Positions 1 to 10,767 of a DNA stretch of 32,678 bases are shown piece after piece. The notes under the pieces were generated by a model that saw only the letters and a list, made by a program, of their open reading frames with translations, was not told the origin of the DNA and ran no database searches. The stretch covers positions 1-32,678 of the forward strand of contig JACQWC010000044.1 of the NCBI GenBank assembly GCA_016209635.1, in the 5' to 3' direction. The number at the start of each line of letters is the position of its first letter. Position 1 is the first letter of the stretch. The stretch comes from Candidatus Rokuibacteriota bacterium (GTDB taxonomy: Bacteria > Methylomirabilota > Methylomirabilia > Rokubacteriales > CSP1-6). The translations under genes and the position numbers were made by a program.

Positions 1-146
1 ATCTGACCAAGGCGGCCCAGATCGTGAACAATCGCGAGAACCGCCCCTTCGAGCTGTACCTCTTCATCGCGCTCGTCTACTGGGTCTGCACCTACTCCAT
101 GTCGCGGATGGCCCGGCACCTCGAGCGCCGGGCCATCCTCGCCTGA
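1..146 (+). CDS. Amino-acid ABC transporter permease, C-terminal end (partial)
   Basis: Only the last 47 residues are in the window, read from base 3 to a TGA at 144-146. The tail includes VNNRENRPFELYLFIALVYW followed by a basic end (RMARHLERRAILA). This pattern of a final membrane helix, then a short charged cytoplasmic tail, is typical of the HisM/GlnP family of polar amino-acid ABC permeases, which form the inner-membrane channel of an uptake system with a periplasmic binding protein and an ATPase. Those partners would lie upstream, outside the window. The gene converges with the next one, leaving a GC-rich gap of 14 bases and no visible terminator. The family call rests on a short fragment. 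Confidence 0.65.
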   Translation, partial: LTKAAQIVNNRENRPFELYLFIALVYWVCTYSMSRMARHLERRAILA

Positions 147-160
147 CCCCGCCCCGCGGG

Positions 161-1192
161 TTACAGCCCCAGCATCTTGGCGGCGTTGTCGCGGGCGACC
201 ATCTTGATCTGGGCGTCGGTGATCCCGTTCGCCTTGAGCCCGGCGACCATCGCCTTCATCCCGTCCATATGCCCGGGGTTGCCGGTCTGGCCGAGGTCCG
301 TCCCCACGACGAAGTGCTGGGCGCCGACGGCCTTGATCGCCTCGGCGTTGTCCTTCACCGAGACGTTCTTCCAGTGCGCCATCCAACCCATGTGGGCGTT
401 CGGCCCCATGAGCGTGCCCAGGAAGTCGATCTCGATCTTGGCGCCCATGGCCGCCGCCTGCTTCATCTGCTCGGTGTTCATGTTGACGACCGTGAACATC
501 GCGTGGGTCACGACGACGTGGTTGATGCCGACGTCCTTCGCCTGCTTCACGAGCGCCAGGGACTCGGTGGCCGACGAGTGGCCCGTGCAGAAGACGAGGT
601 TCTGCTTGGCGCAGATCTTCATGACCTCGATGACCGCGGGGAGCACCTTCCCCTGGGCGTCCACGACCTTCATGCCTTCCGGCGCGTCCTTGAAGGTCTT
701 CACGTGGTTGTCGGCGTCGAAGGTGGGCATGTAGACGATCTTGCCGTACCCACCCTCCATGCGCCACATCCACTGCACGGCCTCGGGGTTGATCCCGTAG
801 GGGCCGTTCAGGACGATGCCGCCGAAGACCGGGATCCCCGGCGCCAGCCGCCGCGTCAGGAACGCGCGCGCGCCCGTCTCCATCACGTGGTTCTTGAGCA
901 CGAGCGCTCCCATCTTGGCGTCGATGGCCTTGCGCGCGACCTCGATATCGTCCACGGCGCGGCCGAAGACGTCGGGGGAGGAGAGGACGTGCCAGACGAT
1001 CATGCCCTCGATGGGGCTCGTCATCGGAGGTGGCGGGGGAAACACCCGCACCTGTGCCTCGGCGACGCCGGCCCCGGCCAGGGTCGCCACCGCCGCCCCT
1101 CGCGCCGCCGTTTTGAGGAACTCCCGGCGACCGGCGAGATCGGCAGAGCCGTGGCCGCAGCAGCACGTGAGCTTCCACCGTTTGATCTTCAT
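161..1192 (-). CDS. Tat-exported DUF6282-type amidohydrolase-like protein
   Basis: The protein is 343 residues. The start was chosen at the ATG complementary to 1190-1192 because a strong Shine-Dalgarno (AGGAGG, complement of 1202-1207) lies 9 bases upstream. A longer frame reaching 1285 would run through the promoter. The N-terminus has a Cys cluster (Cys10-12), then a twin-arginine motif RREFLK at 22-27, a hydrophobic stretch and an AEA-Q cleavage site, so Tat export after folding is likely. The mature part has spaced His/Asp motifs (LKNHVMET, TGHSSATES, VVTHAMF, VVGTDLGQ) in the order expected of a TIM-barrel metal-dependent hydrolase of the amidohydrolase type. Proteins of this sort are usually annotated DUF6282. 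The substrate is unknown. It has its own promoter and is divergent from the RND operon. Confidence 0.75.
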   Translation of the reverse strand: MKIKRWKLTCCCGHGSADLAGRREFLKTAARGAAVATLAGAGVAEAQVRVFPPPPPMTSPIEGMIVWHVLSSPDVFGRAVDDIEVARKAIDAKMGALVLKNHVMETGARAFLTRRLAPGIPVFGGIVLNGPYGINPEAVQWMWRMEGGYGKIVYMPTFDADNHVKTFKDAPEGMKVVDAQGKVLPAVIEVMKICAKQNLVFCTGHSSATESLALVKQAKDVGINHVVVTHAMFTVVNMNTEQMKQAAAMGAKIEIDFLGTLMGPNAHMGWMAHWKNVSVKDNAEAIKAVGAQHFVVGTDLGQTGNPGHMDGMKAMVAGLKANGITDAQIKMVARDNAAKMLGL

Positions 1193-1256
1193 CGACGTGA
1201 TCCTCCTCCCCGCAGGGTCGGTCCGCTGGACGCTTTCTGCGCCCCGGAACGCCGCG

Positions 1257-1285
1257 AGAATAGGACCGGGCAGGAGACGTGTCAA
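1257..1285 (-). promoter_or_regulatory. Sigma-70 type promoter for the DUF6282 gene
   Basis: On the minus strand a perfect -35 TTGACA (complement of 1280-1285) is followed after exactly 17 bases by TATTCT (complement of 1257-1262). Transcription would begin near 1250, giving a leader of about 57 bases before the ATG at 1192. The site lies in the divergent gap shared with the RND adaptor gene. Confidence 0.75.
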
Positions 1286-1365
1286 GGCGCGCCGCCCGCC
1301 GGCGACGCGCGAAGAAACTGTTTCGCCCTTGGCCGATCTCCGCTAAGGTCAAGGGCGATACGCAT

Positions 1366-2571
1366 ATGACGAGGATCACGCTCGTGGTACTGGCGCTCGC
1401 CGCCGTCACCCTCGCCGGCTGCAGGGGCGAGACGCCCGCGACTGCCGCGCCCCAGAAGCCTGGGGGCGCGGCGGCGAAGCCGCGCGAGGTGAGGGTGGTG
1501 CCGGCAGCGGAGGAGCGGGTCGCGCGGGTCGTCGTCGCCACCGGCACGCTCGCCGCCGACGACCAGACCGTGCTCGGCCTGAAGGTCGCCGGTCGCCTCG
1601 CCGAGATTCCCGTCGATCTGGGGAGCCCGGTCCGTCGGGGCCAGGTGGTGGCCCGGCTCGACCCCACGGATTTTCGCCTCCAGGTCGAGCAGGCCGAGGC
1701 CGCGCTCCAGCAGGCGCGCGCCCGGCTCGGCCTCCCGCTCGAGGGGACCGGCGATCGCATCGACCCCGCCGAGACGGCACTCGTCCGCCAGGCGCGCGCG
1801 GTGCTCGAGGAGGCGCGCCTCACCCGCGACCGGATGGTGAAGCTCTGGGAGCGGGAGCTGATCGCGCGCGCTCAGCTCGACACGGCGATCGCCTCGCTCG
1901 GGGTCGCCGAGGGGCGCTATCAGGAGGCGATCGAAGAGGTGCGCAACCGGCAGGCCATCGTCGTCCAGCGGCGCTCGGAGCTGGAGATCGCCCGCCAGCA
2001 AGCGGCCGACGCGGTGCTCGTCTCGCCGATCGACGGCGCCGTGCGCGAGCGCCACGCGTCGGTCGGCCAGTACCTCGCCGCGGGCGCGCCGGTGGTGACG
2101 GTCGTGAGCCTCCATCCGCTCCGCCTGCGCCTCGCCGTCCCCGAGCGCGACGCGGCGGCGGTGCGCGTCGGGCAGTCCGTTCGCGTGACGGTGGAGGGGG
2201 ATCCGACGGCGCACGGCGGCCGCGTCGCGCGCCTGTCGCCGGCCATTCAGGAGCAGACGCGCACGCTGATGCTGGAGGCCGAGGTCGGCAACGAGCGCGG
2301 CGCGCTCCGGCCGGGCGCCTTCGCCAGGGCGGAGATCGTCACGGCCGCCGGGGAGCGCATCGTCACGGTGCCCGCCTCAGCGGTGATCGTGTTCGCGGGA
2401 CTCGAGAAGGTGCTCGTGGTGCGGGACGGGCGCACGCTCGAGCAGCGCGTCCAGACCGCGCGCCGGGACGGGGGCCGGGTCGAGATCGCCTCGGGGCTCA
2501 CCGCGGGCGAGCTGGTCGTGGCGGAGCCCGGGAACCTCACGGGCGGCCAGACCGTGACGGTCGTGAGGTAG
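1366..2571 (+). CDS. RND efflux periplasmic adaptor lipoprotein (HlyD/MFP family)
   Basis: The protein is 401 residues, within the usual range for AcrA/MexA-like adaptors. The ATG at 1366 was preferred to an upstream GTG at 1279 because it begins a clear lipoprotein signal (VTLAGC lipobox), which anchors the mature protein to a membrane facing the periplasm. Visible domain order is an N-terminal barrel-sandwich strand set (LAEIPVDLGSPVRRGQVVAR), a long alpha-hairpin rich in Ala/Arg/Glu (about residues 100-215), the returning lipoyl half (SPIDGAVRERHASVGQYLAA), a beta-barrel and a membrane-proximal domain. It should bridge the downstream pump to an outer-membrane channel. No TolC-like gene is present here. 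The pump gene begins 6 bases after its stop. Confidence 0.9.
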   Translation: MTRITLVVLALAAVTLAGCRGETPATAAPQKPGGAAAKPREVRVVPAAEERVARVVVATGTLAADDQTVLGLKVAGRLAEIPVDLGSPVRRGQVVARLDPTDFRLQVEQAEAALQQARARLGLPLEGTGDRIDPAETALVRQARAVLEEARLTRDRMVKLWERELIARAQLDTAIASLGVAEGRYQEAIEEVRNRQAIVVQRRSELEIARQQAADAVLVSPIDGAVRERHASVGQYLAAGAPVVTVVSLHPLRLRLAVPERDAAAVRVGQSVRVTVEGDPTAHGGRVARLSPAIQEQTRTLMLEAEVGNERGALRPGAFARAEIVTAAGERIVTVPASAVIVFAGLEKVLVVRDGRTLEQRVQTARRDGGRVEIASGLTAGELVVAEPGNLTGGQTVTVVR

Positions 2572-2577
2572 GCCCAG

Positions 2578-5892
<3,315 letters not shown>

Positions 5893-5910
5893 AGCGGACC
5901 TTTACAAGAG

Positions 5911-5940
5911 TTGACTGCTGTCAGCCATCCGTGGTAGGAA
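5911..5940 (+). promoter_or_regulatory. Probable promoter of the sigma factor-caspase operon
   Basis: The gap 5893-6056 is visibly less GC-rich than its surroundings. It holds TTGACT at 5911-5916 and TAGGAA at 5935-5940 with an 18-base spacer, a plausible housekeeping promoter. A GGAATTT just after it (5938-5944) resembles the GGAA-type -35 of ECF promoters, so autoregulation by the downstream sigma factor is possible but not demonstrated. Confidence 0.4.
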
Positions 5941-6056
5941 TTTCTCCGAGATTTCGCAGGGTTTCGTTGTCCCGACGCTGACCGTGAAAGGTTTCCCCCT
6001 GACTACTGTTCGTTTGTCCGACCGGGGCGGGGCCTAGCCCGGCGGCGACCGCGGAC

Positions 6057-6875
6057 TTGCGCCCCCAGTCAGAGCTGGAACTGTTCCAGGCCCTCGGGGG
6101 GCGTGAGGATGCCGACGTCCTGGCCGAGCTGTCCCGGAGGCTCCGGCGCTGCGTCCACTGGGTGCTGAACCGGATGCCGGGCGGCCATCGCCTCTCGGGC
6201 GAGGTGGAGGACATCGTGGGGGATGCGCGACTGCGCCTCGAGCTGCTGAGACACCGCGGATTCGAGGGCGGCGCTCCAGAGTTCAGGACCTACCTCTACA
6301 AGGTGGTCGTCAGCGCGTGCGTGGAGGCGGCGAACCGCCAGCGCTGGACCGCCTCGCTCGACGCGCCGGTCGCGCTCCCCGACGGCGAGGCGAAGCCCCT
6401 CGGCGACGTCCTCCGCGAGATGGTCGATCCCCACCTCCGGGCCGACGTCGAAGTGGAGACCGCGGAGGAAGCCAGCCGCGTGAGGACGGCCCTCGCGAGC
6501 CTCGACGGGCGGTGCCGGAGCCTCCTCCGGCGCTTCCACGTCGAGGAGCGCCCGATCAAGGAGCTGGCGCGCGCGGAAGGGGCGCGGGCGAACACGATCG
6601 AGGTCGCGCTCAGCCGCTGTCGGCAGCGGCTCTACGCGGCCGTCCTCTTCTCGTACGTCGACGGTTCCCGCGCGAACCGGCGGGAGCAGGTGACGCAGGC
6701 GGCCCAGCACCTCGAGGGCCAGCTCGGCGAGGTCTTCCGCGCGTGGTGGGCGGAGAACCGGTCCCCCACCCAGATCAGCAAGCAGCTCGGCGTGGAGCCC
6801 GGCGAGGCCAGGCGCCTCCTCGCGCGGGCCAAGCTCGAGGTCTGGCGTGCCGTCCGGGACGCGGGGGCCGCTTGA
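6057..6875 (+). CDS. ECF-type RNA polymerase sigma-70 family factor with extra C-terminal HTH
   Basis: The protein is 272 residues, longer than typical ECF factors (about 170-200). Region 2 is seen at about 18-100 (SGEVEDIVGDARLRLE, then PEFRTYLYKVVVSACVEAANR), and region 4 at about 140-200 (RTALASLDGRCRSLLRRFHV, then a recognition helix ANTIEVALSRCRQRLY). After region 4, residues about 220-270 form a second possible helix-turn-helix (TQISKQLGVEPGEARRLLAR). No ATG fits the N-terminus. TTG at 6057 is the first start after an in-frame stop at 6000-6002, and no strong ribosome site precedes it, so the start is uncertain. Its stop overlaps the start of the membrane TPR gene, which suggests the pair is made together. 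It probably directs transcription of this operon. Confidence 0.8.
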   Translation: MRPQSELELFQALGGREDADVLAELSRRLRRCVHWVLNRMPGGHRLSGEVEDIVGDARLRLELLRHRGFEGGAPEFRTYLYKVVVSACVEAANRQRWTASLDAPVALPDGEAKPLGDVLREMVDPHLRADVEVETAEEASRVRTALASLDGRCRSLLRRFHVEERPIKELARAEGARANTIEVALSRCRQRLYAAVLFSYVDGSRANRREQVTQAAQHLEGQLGEVFRAWWAENRSPTQISKQLGVEPGEARRLLARAKLEVWRAVRDAGAA

Positions 6876-7558
6876 CGCCGGAGCCCCAGGACTTCGAGCA
6901 GTTCTCGCGCGACCTCGACGAGGAGTGGCTGCGGCGGCGCTTGCTCAGTGACCTCCCGACCCGGATCAGCGCCGCTGAGGAGGACGAGCTGGCGCGCCAG
7001 CTCGGCCGTGCCGACCCGCTCGTCGAAGCTCCCGGGCCGCACTGGCTCGAGGCCATCCGGCACATCGTGGCCTCGTGGCCCGGTCGCCTCGCCGTCGCTG
7101 GCTCCATGGCCCTGCTCCTCGTCGCCGGATTCTTCGTCGGCCGCGTCTCGGAGAACGGCCCTGGGGGGCATCTGCCCGGCGCTGTCCCGCCGAAGCCCGT
7201 CTACGAGCCCGAGCGCGCCATCCGCCTCGGGATCACGGCGCCGGTGAAGGCCGAGTCGTACGTGAAGTTCAGGGAGGCGATGGCGCTCTACGGCGCCCCC
7301 GATTTCCCGTCGAAGGCGCTGCCGCTCCTCCGCGAGGCGGTCGCGGCCGATCCGACTAACGAGGAGGCGCAGTTCTGGCTCGGCGCGGCCCTGCTGCTCG
7401 AGCGAAAGCCCGCCGAGGCGATCGGCCCCCTCGAGGAAGCGCGACATCTGGCACCCCGGAGTGCCCAGTACGGACAGTACCTGCTTTACGCCTATCTCCA
7501 GGCGGGCGCCGTGGACAAGGCGCTCGCCCTCCAGGCCGAGATCCTCAGACGACCATGA
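6872..7558 (+). CDS. Single-pass membrane TPR protein, candidate anti-sigma factor
   Basis: The protein is 228 residues and starts at TTG 6872, whose last two bases form the stop of the sigma gene (TTGA overlap). Residues 1-70 are charged and likely cytoplasmic. Residues about 72-92 form one membrane helix (LAVAGSMALLLVAGFFVG). The rest is likely periplasmic, with TPR-like helices (KALPLLREAVAADPTNEEAQ, AEAIGPLEEARHLAP). Position directly after an ECF sigma gene and this topology match membrane anti-sigma factors. The usual zinc-binding HxxxCxxC signature is absent, so that role is inferred from context only. It ends in an ATGA overlap with the first caspase gene. It could instead be a scaffold for the envelope assembly. 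Confidence 0.7.
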   Translation: MTPEPQDFEQFSRDLDEEWLRRRLLSDLPTRISAAEEDELARQLGRADPLVEAPGPHWLEAIRHIVASWPGRLAVAGSMALLLVAGFFVGRVSENGPGGHLPGAVPPKPVYEPERAIRLGITAPVKAESYVKFREAMALYGAPDFPSKALPLLREAVAADPTNEEAQFWLGAALLLERKPAEAIGPLEEARHLAPRSAQYGQYLLYAYLQAGAVDKALALQAEILRRP

Positions 7559-10500
7559 GCCGGGCGGCTCTCGCGCTTGTCGCGCTCGTCGGGCTGCTCG
7601 TGCCCGGCCCGCTCGCCTGGGCGCAGAAGCCGCGGGCCGAGCGCCCGACCTACACCATCGGCGAGAAGTGGGTCCGGAACGACGGGTCGTACGAGCTGAT
7701 CCGGATCGAGAAGGACCTCTACATCTTCTCCGCGGGGCCGGGCCAGGAAATCCACCTGACGAAGGACCTCGCCATCGCGAAGGTGGTGAAGGGCCGTGAG
7801 GTCCTCATCGAATTCGACTCACCACCGAAGTTCGGCTGGCCCCTGGAGGTGGGCAAGTGGGGAGTGGGCACTGGTGCGGTGCGACCCCAGGGCAGCCTCG
7901 CCTCCGTGGTCGTCCGTTTCGCGTGGAAGGTGGTGGCCTACGAGGACGTCCAGGTCGCCGGCGGAACGTTCAAAACGTTTCAGATCTCGATCGACGTGGA
8001 GGGTCTCAGATCGTCCTTCCCACTCGGAAGCTTCCGGCTCTGGTACGCTCCCGGGCCGCAGCGGCTCGTGAGGGCCGACGGGATCAGTCTTGGCGTTGTC
8101 AGCGACGCGGGTTCGCGGATGTCGCTGGAGCGCGTCGCCTTCGATCTGGCTGCGGTCGACCCGTCCACGACGGCGCCGACGGTCGCGTCACCGCCAGTGC
8201 CCGTGGCTCCTCCGCCGCCCGCCACCGCGCCGCCAGCCTCGCCCACAGCGCCGGCGCAAAGGGTCGAGAAGCCGGCTCTCGGTGGTGGCGCTGCGCAGAA
8301 GCCGCGGGCCGAGCGGCCGACCTATGCCATCGGCGAGAAGTGGATCCGGAACGACGGGACGTACGAGCTGGTTCGGATCGACAAGGACCTCTACGTTTTC
8401 TCCGCGGGCCCGGGCCAGGAGACCCACCTGACGAAGGACCTCGCCATCGCGAAGGTGGTGAGGGGCGGCCGGGTCGAGTTGGAGCTCGACCCCGCGCCGA
8501 AGCTCGGCTGGCCCCTCGAGATCGGGAAGTGGGGGAGGAGCGCGGGGACCCTGCGTCCCGGAGGGAGCTCTAGCGCACCGGTCGATTTCACCTGGCAGGT
8601 CGTGGCATACGAGGACGTTCGGCTGTCTGGTGGAGCGGTCAAGACGTTTCAGATTTCGATCGACGTTCACAGTCGCGACTGGGTGATGGCCCTGGGGAAC
8701 TTCCGGCTCTGGTATGCCCCCGACCTGCGGCAGCTCGTCAGGGCCGAAGGATATGGTTCGGGTGCAAGCACTTACACTGGATCGCGCGTGTCGCTGGACG
8801 TCCTTCGCTTCGAGGTGGCGGGGGTTGATCGTCCACCGACCGTGCCCGTGATCGCCGCGCCGCCCACTCCTGCGCCTCCCCAGGCCGTGAGGCTCAGCCT
8901 GAGCGGTCCCCCTGGCGCCGCTGTGCGGATCGACGGGACTCAGGCTCACCGCCTGGACCCCGTCTCGGGGAATCTCGCGGTCGATCTCCCACCCGGGAGG
9001 CACGTCGTCGAGGTGCTCGCTCCCGGCTTCGAGACGTGGACGGAGACGCTGACAGTCGTCGCCGGCCAATCCCCCGTCGAGCGGAAGGTCGTGCTGACGG
9101 CGATCCGGCGGGTGCCCCCGGCGATCGTGCTGATCGAGCCGAAGCCGGGGACGGTGGTGCGGGGTGACCAGGTGAAGCTGAGGGTCGAGGTGCGGAGCCC
9201 GTACCGGCTGCGCGCGGTCGAGATCTTTCGCGGTCCTGGAGCGCCCGAGCAGACGATTACCCGGGACCCGAAGGCGCCGGCGGGCGAGCCGTGGGTCGCG
9301 GAGCCCGTGGTGCGCCTGGCGGAGGGCGACAACGCGCTTCGGGTCGTGGCATTGGACGAGCACGGCGGGCGGGTCGAGCAGGCGGTGACGCTGACGCGCC
9401 AGAGCCTGATCGCGCTGGAGCTCAGAGGGCCACCCGGGGCCGAGGTGAAGGTCAACCAGGACCGGTACATGCTCGGGCCCGAGGGGACGCTCGGGCTCCA
9501 GCTCCCGCCGGGCAGCTACCAGGTCGAGGGAACCAAGCCGGGGTTTCGGGTGTCGCGGGAGGCGGTGACGCTCCAGCCGGGGCAGGGGCGAGCGGAGCAC
9601 CGGCTGGGGATGGCGCCGGTGCCGCCGCCAGTGGCGGCGCTGCCGCCGGCGGACGCCGAGGCGCCGCGGATCGCGATCAACTACCCGCCGGCGGAGGCGA
9701 GGATCGAGCGGGAGCAGATCGTGATCACGGGGCTCGTGACGGACAACACCGAGGTGGCGCGCGTCCAGGTCGCCGTCAACGGCGTCGCGATTCCGGCGGG
9801 GCGGGACATCGGAGTGACGGGCAAGGGCTACATGGTTCGAATGCCCGTCACGCTCCAGCCGGGCGAGAACGTCATCGAGATCACGGCCGAGGACAAGGCC
9901 GGGAACGTGGCCCAGGTGGTCCGCACGGTGACGCGGATCCTTCCGGGTCCTCCCGCTCCGAAGGTCACCAATCGCTGGGCGGTCGTGATCGGCGTGGGCG
10001 AGTACGAGCGGCCGACGATCCCCAAGCTCCGCTTCGCGGTGCGGGACGCCGAGGCGATGTACGAGTTCCTGACGACGCGTGGCGGCTACCCCAGGGAAAA
10101 CGTCTTGCTCCTCACCGACAACACAGCGCTCAAGCCGACCCTGCTCAACATCAAGCGGACCCTCGGCGACACCCTCGCGCGCAGAGCCGGTCGCGACGAC
10201 ATGGTGTTGATCTACTTCGCCGGACACGGAGCGCCCGAGATCGACGTGGGCGGAACGGAGAGCGACGGCCTGTCGAAGTACCTGGTGCCGAGAGACGGCG
10301 ACCCGGATTCGCTCTACACGACGGCGTTCCCGATGGACGAGATCCAGCGGATCTTCTCGCGCATCCAGGCCGAGCGCGTGGTGCTGCTGCTCGACACCTG
10401 CTACAGCGGCACGGCAGGCGGCCGGACGCTCGCGCGGGGCAATGTGAGGGCGAGCGGGCTGAATGAGCAGTTCCTCGAGCGTCTCACCCGGAGCCGCGGG

Positions 10501-10767
10501 CGCGTGATCATGACGGCGAGCGGCCCGAACGAGGTCGCGCTGGAGCTGCTGGAGCTGGGGCACGGCGTCTTCACGTACTACCTGCTGGAAGGTCTGCGGG
10601 GCAGGGGAGACCGGAACGGGGACGGCGTTGTGACCGTGTCGGAGCTGTACGAGTACGTCGAGGAGCAGGTTGAGCGAAAGGCGCGAGAGGCCGGGGGGCG
10701 CCAGCGGCCGATGATGAAGGGCGAGATCGAGGGCACGCTCCCCCTGGCGCGGAGCGCGGGGCGATGA
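7555..10767 (+). CDS. Secreted caspase-like protease (peptidase C14) with duplicated N-terminal domain, PEGA and Ig-like modules
   Basis: The protein is 1070 residues with a signal peptide ending AWA-Q24. Order of domains: two copies of a domain of about 190 residues (24-215 and 248-430, each opening RAERPTY.IGEKW.RNDG), with a Pro/Ala linker between; a PEGA domain (443-510); an Ig-like domain (520-615); a second PEGA (617-693); an Ig-like domain (704-797); and the caspase domain (807-1070). The catalytic dyad is present as His891 (YFAGHGAPE) and Cys949 (LLLDTCYSG). Residues 1019-1030 (DRNGDGVVTVSE) form a complete EF-hand-like loop, suggesting calcium control as in metacaspases. PEGA modules are usually found on surface proteins. 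It is coupled by ATGA overlaps to genes on both sides. Substrate and cleavage specificity are unknown. Confidence 0.9.
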   Translation: MSRAALALVALVGLLVPGPLAWAQKPRAERPTYTIGEKWVRNDGSYELIRIEKDLYIFSAGPGQEIHLTKDLAIAKVVKGREVLIEFDSPPKFGWPLEVGKWGVGTGAVRPQGSLASVVVRFAWKVVAYEDVQVAGGTFKTFQISIDVEGLRSSFPLGSFRLWYAPGPQRLVRADGISLGVVSDAGSRMSLERVAFDLAAVDPSTTAPTVASPPVPVAPPPPATAPPASPTAPAQRVEKPALGGGAAQKPRAERPTYAIGEKWIRNDGTYELVRIDKDLYVFSAGPGQETHLTKDLAIAKVVRGGRVELELDPAPKLGWPLEIGKWGRSAGTLRPGGSSSAPVDFTWQVVAYEDVRLSGGAVKTFQISIDVHSRDWVMALGNFRLWYAPDLRQLVRAEGYGSGASTYTGSRVSLDVLRFEVAGVDRPPTVPVIAAPPTPAPPQAVRLSLSGPPGAAVRIDGTQAHRLDPVSGNLAVDLPPGRHVVEVLAPGFETWTETLTVVAGQSPVERKVVLTAIRRVPPAIVLIEPKPGTVVRGDQVKLRVEVRSPYRLRAVEIFRGPGAPEQTITRDPKAPAGEPWVAEPVVRLAEGDNALRVVALDEHGGRVEQAVTLTRQSLIALELRGPPGAEVKVNQDRYMLGPEGTLGLQLPPGSYQVEGTKPGFRVSREAVTLQPGQGRAEHRLGMAPVPPPVAALPPADAEAPRIAINYPPAEARIEREQIVITGLVTDNTEVARVQVAVNGVAIPAGRDIGVTGKGYMVRMPVTLQPGENVIEITAEDKAGNVAQVVRTVTRILPGPPAPKVTNRWAVVIGVGEYERPTIPKLRFAVRDAEAMYEFLTTRGGYPRENVLLLTDNTALKPTLLNIKRTLGDTLARRAGRDDMVLIYFAGHGAPEIDVGGTESDGLSKYLVPRDGDPDSLYTTAFPMDEIQRIFSRIQAERVVLLLDTCYSGTAGGRTLARGNVRASGLNEQFLERLTRSRGRVIMTASGPNEVALELLELGHGVFTYYLLEGLRGRGDRNGDGVVTVSELYEYVEEQVERKAREAGGRQRPMMKGEIEGTLPLARSAGR
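7624..8826 (+). repeat. Tandem duplication of the N-terminal domain-coding unit in caspase 1
   Basis: Unit 1 begins at 7624 and unit 2 at 8296, each opening with codons for QKPRAERPTY and running about 560-570 bases; DNA identity is high at the unit starts (for example gccgagcg..ccgacctat/ctacaccatcgg) and decays later. A more divergent third copy lies in caspase 2 from 11322. Conserved points include GEKW near the start, a WPLE(V/I)GKWG strand and a (W/F)YAP motif. The fold may be a DUF3108-like beta-clam, but this is a guess. Confidence 0.7.
9658..9768 (+). repeat. 111-bp block identical to 12990-13100 (Ig-like module), copy 1
   Basis: These 111 bases encode the start of the Ig-like domain before the caspase domain and match 12990-13100 base for base. 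Strong similarity extends upstream to about 9388 through the PEGA module. Such identity between paralogues that differ elsewhere suggests recent duplication or gene conversion. Confidence 0.85.

Noticed and set aside
8188-10563. A 791-codon minus-strand open frame antisense to caspase 1 (and a similar one at 12828-14048)
   Set aside because: Composition is Arg/His/Asp/Leu-rich without motifs, and the plus strand encodes recognisable modules with a catalytic dyad.
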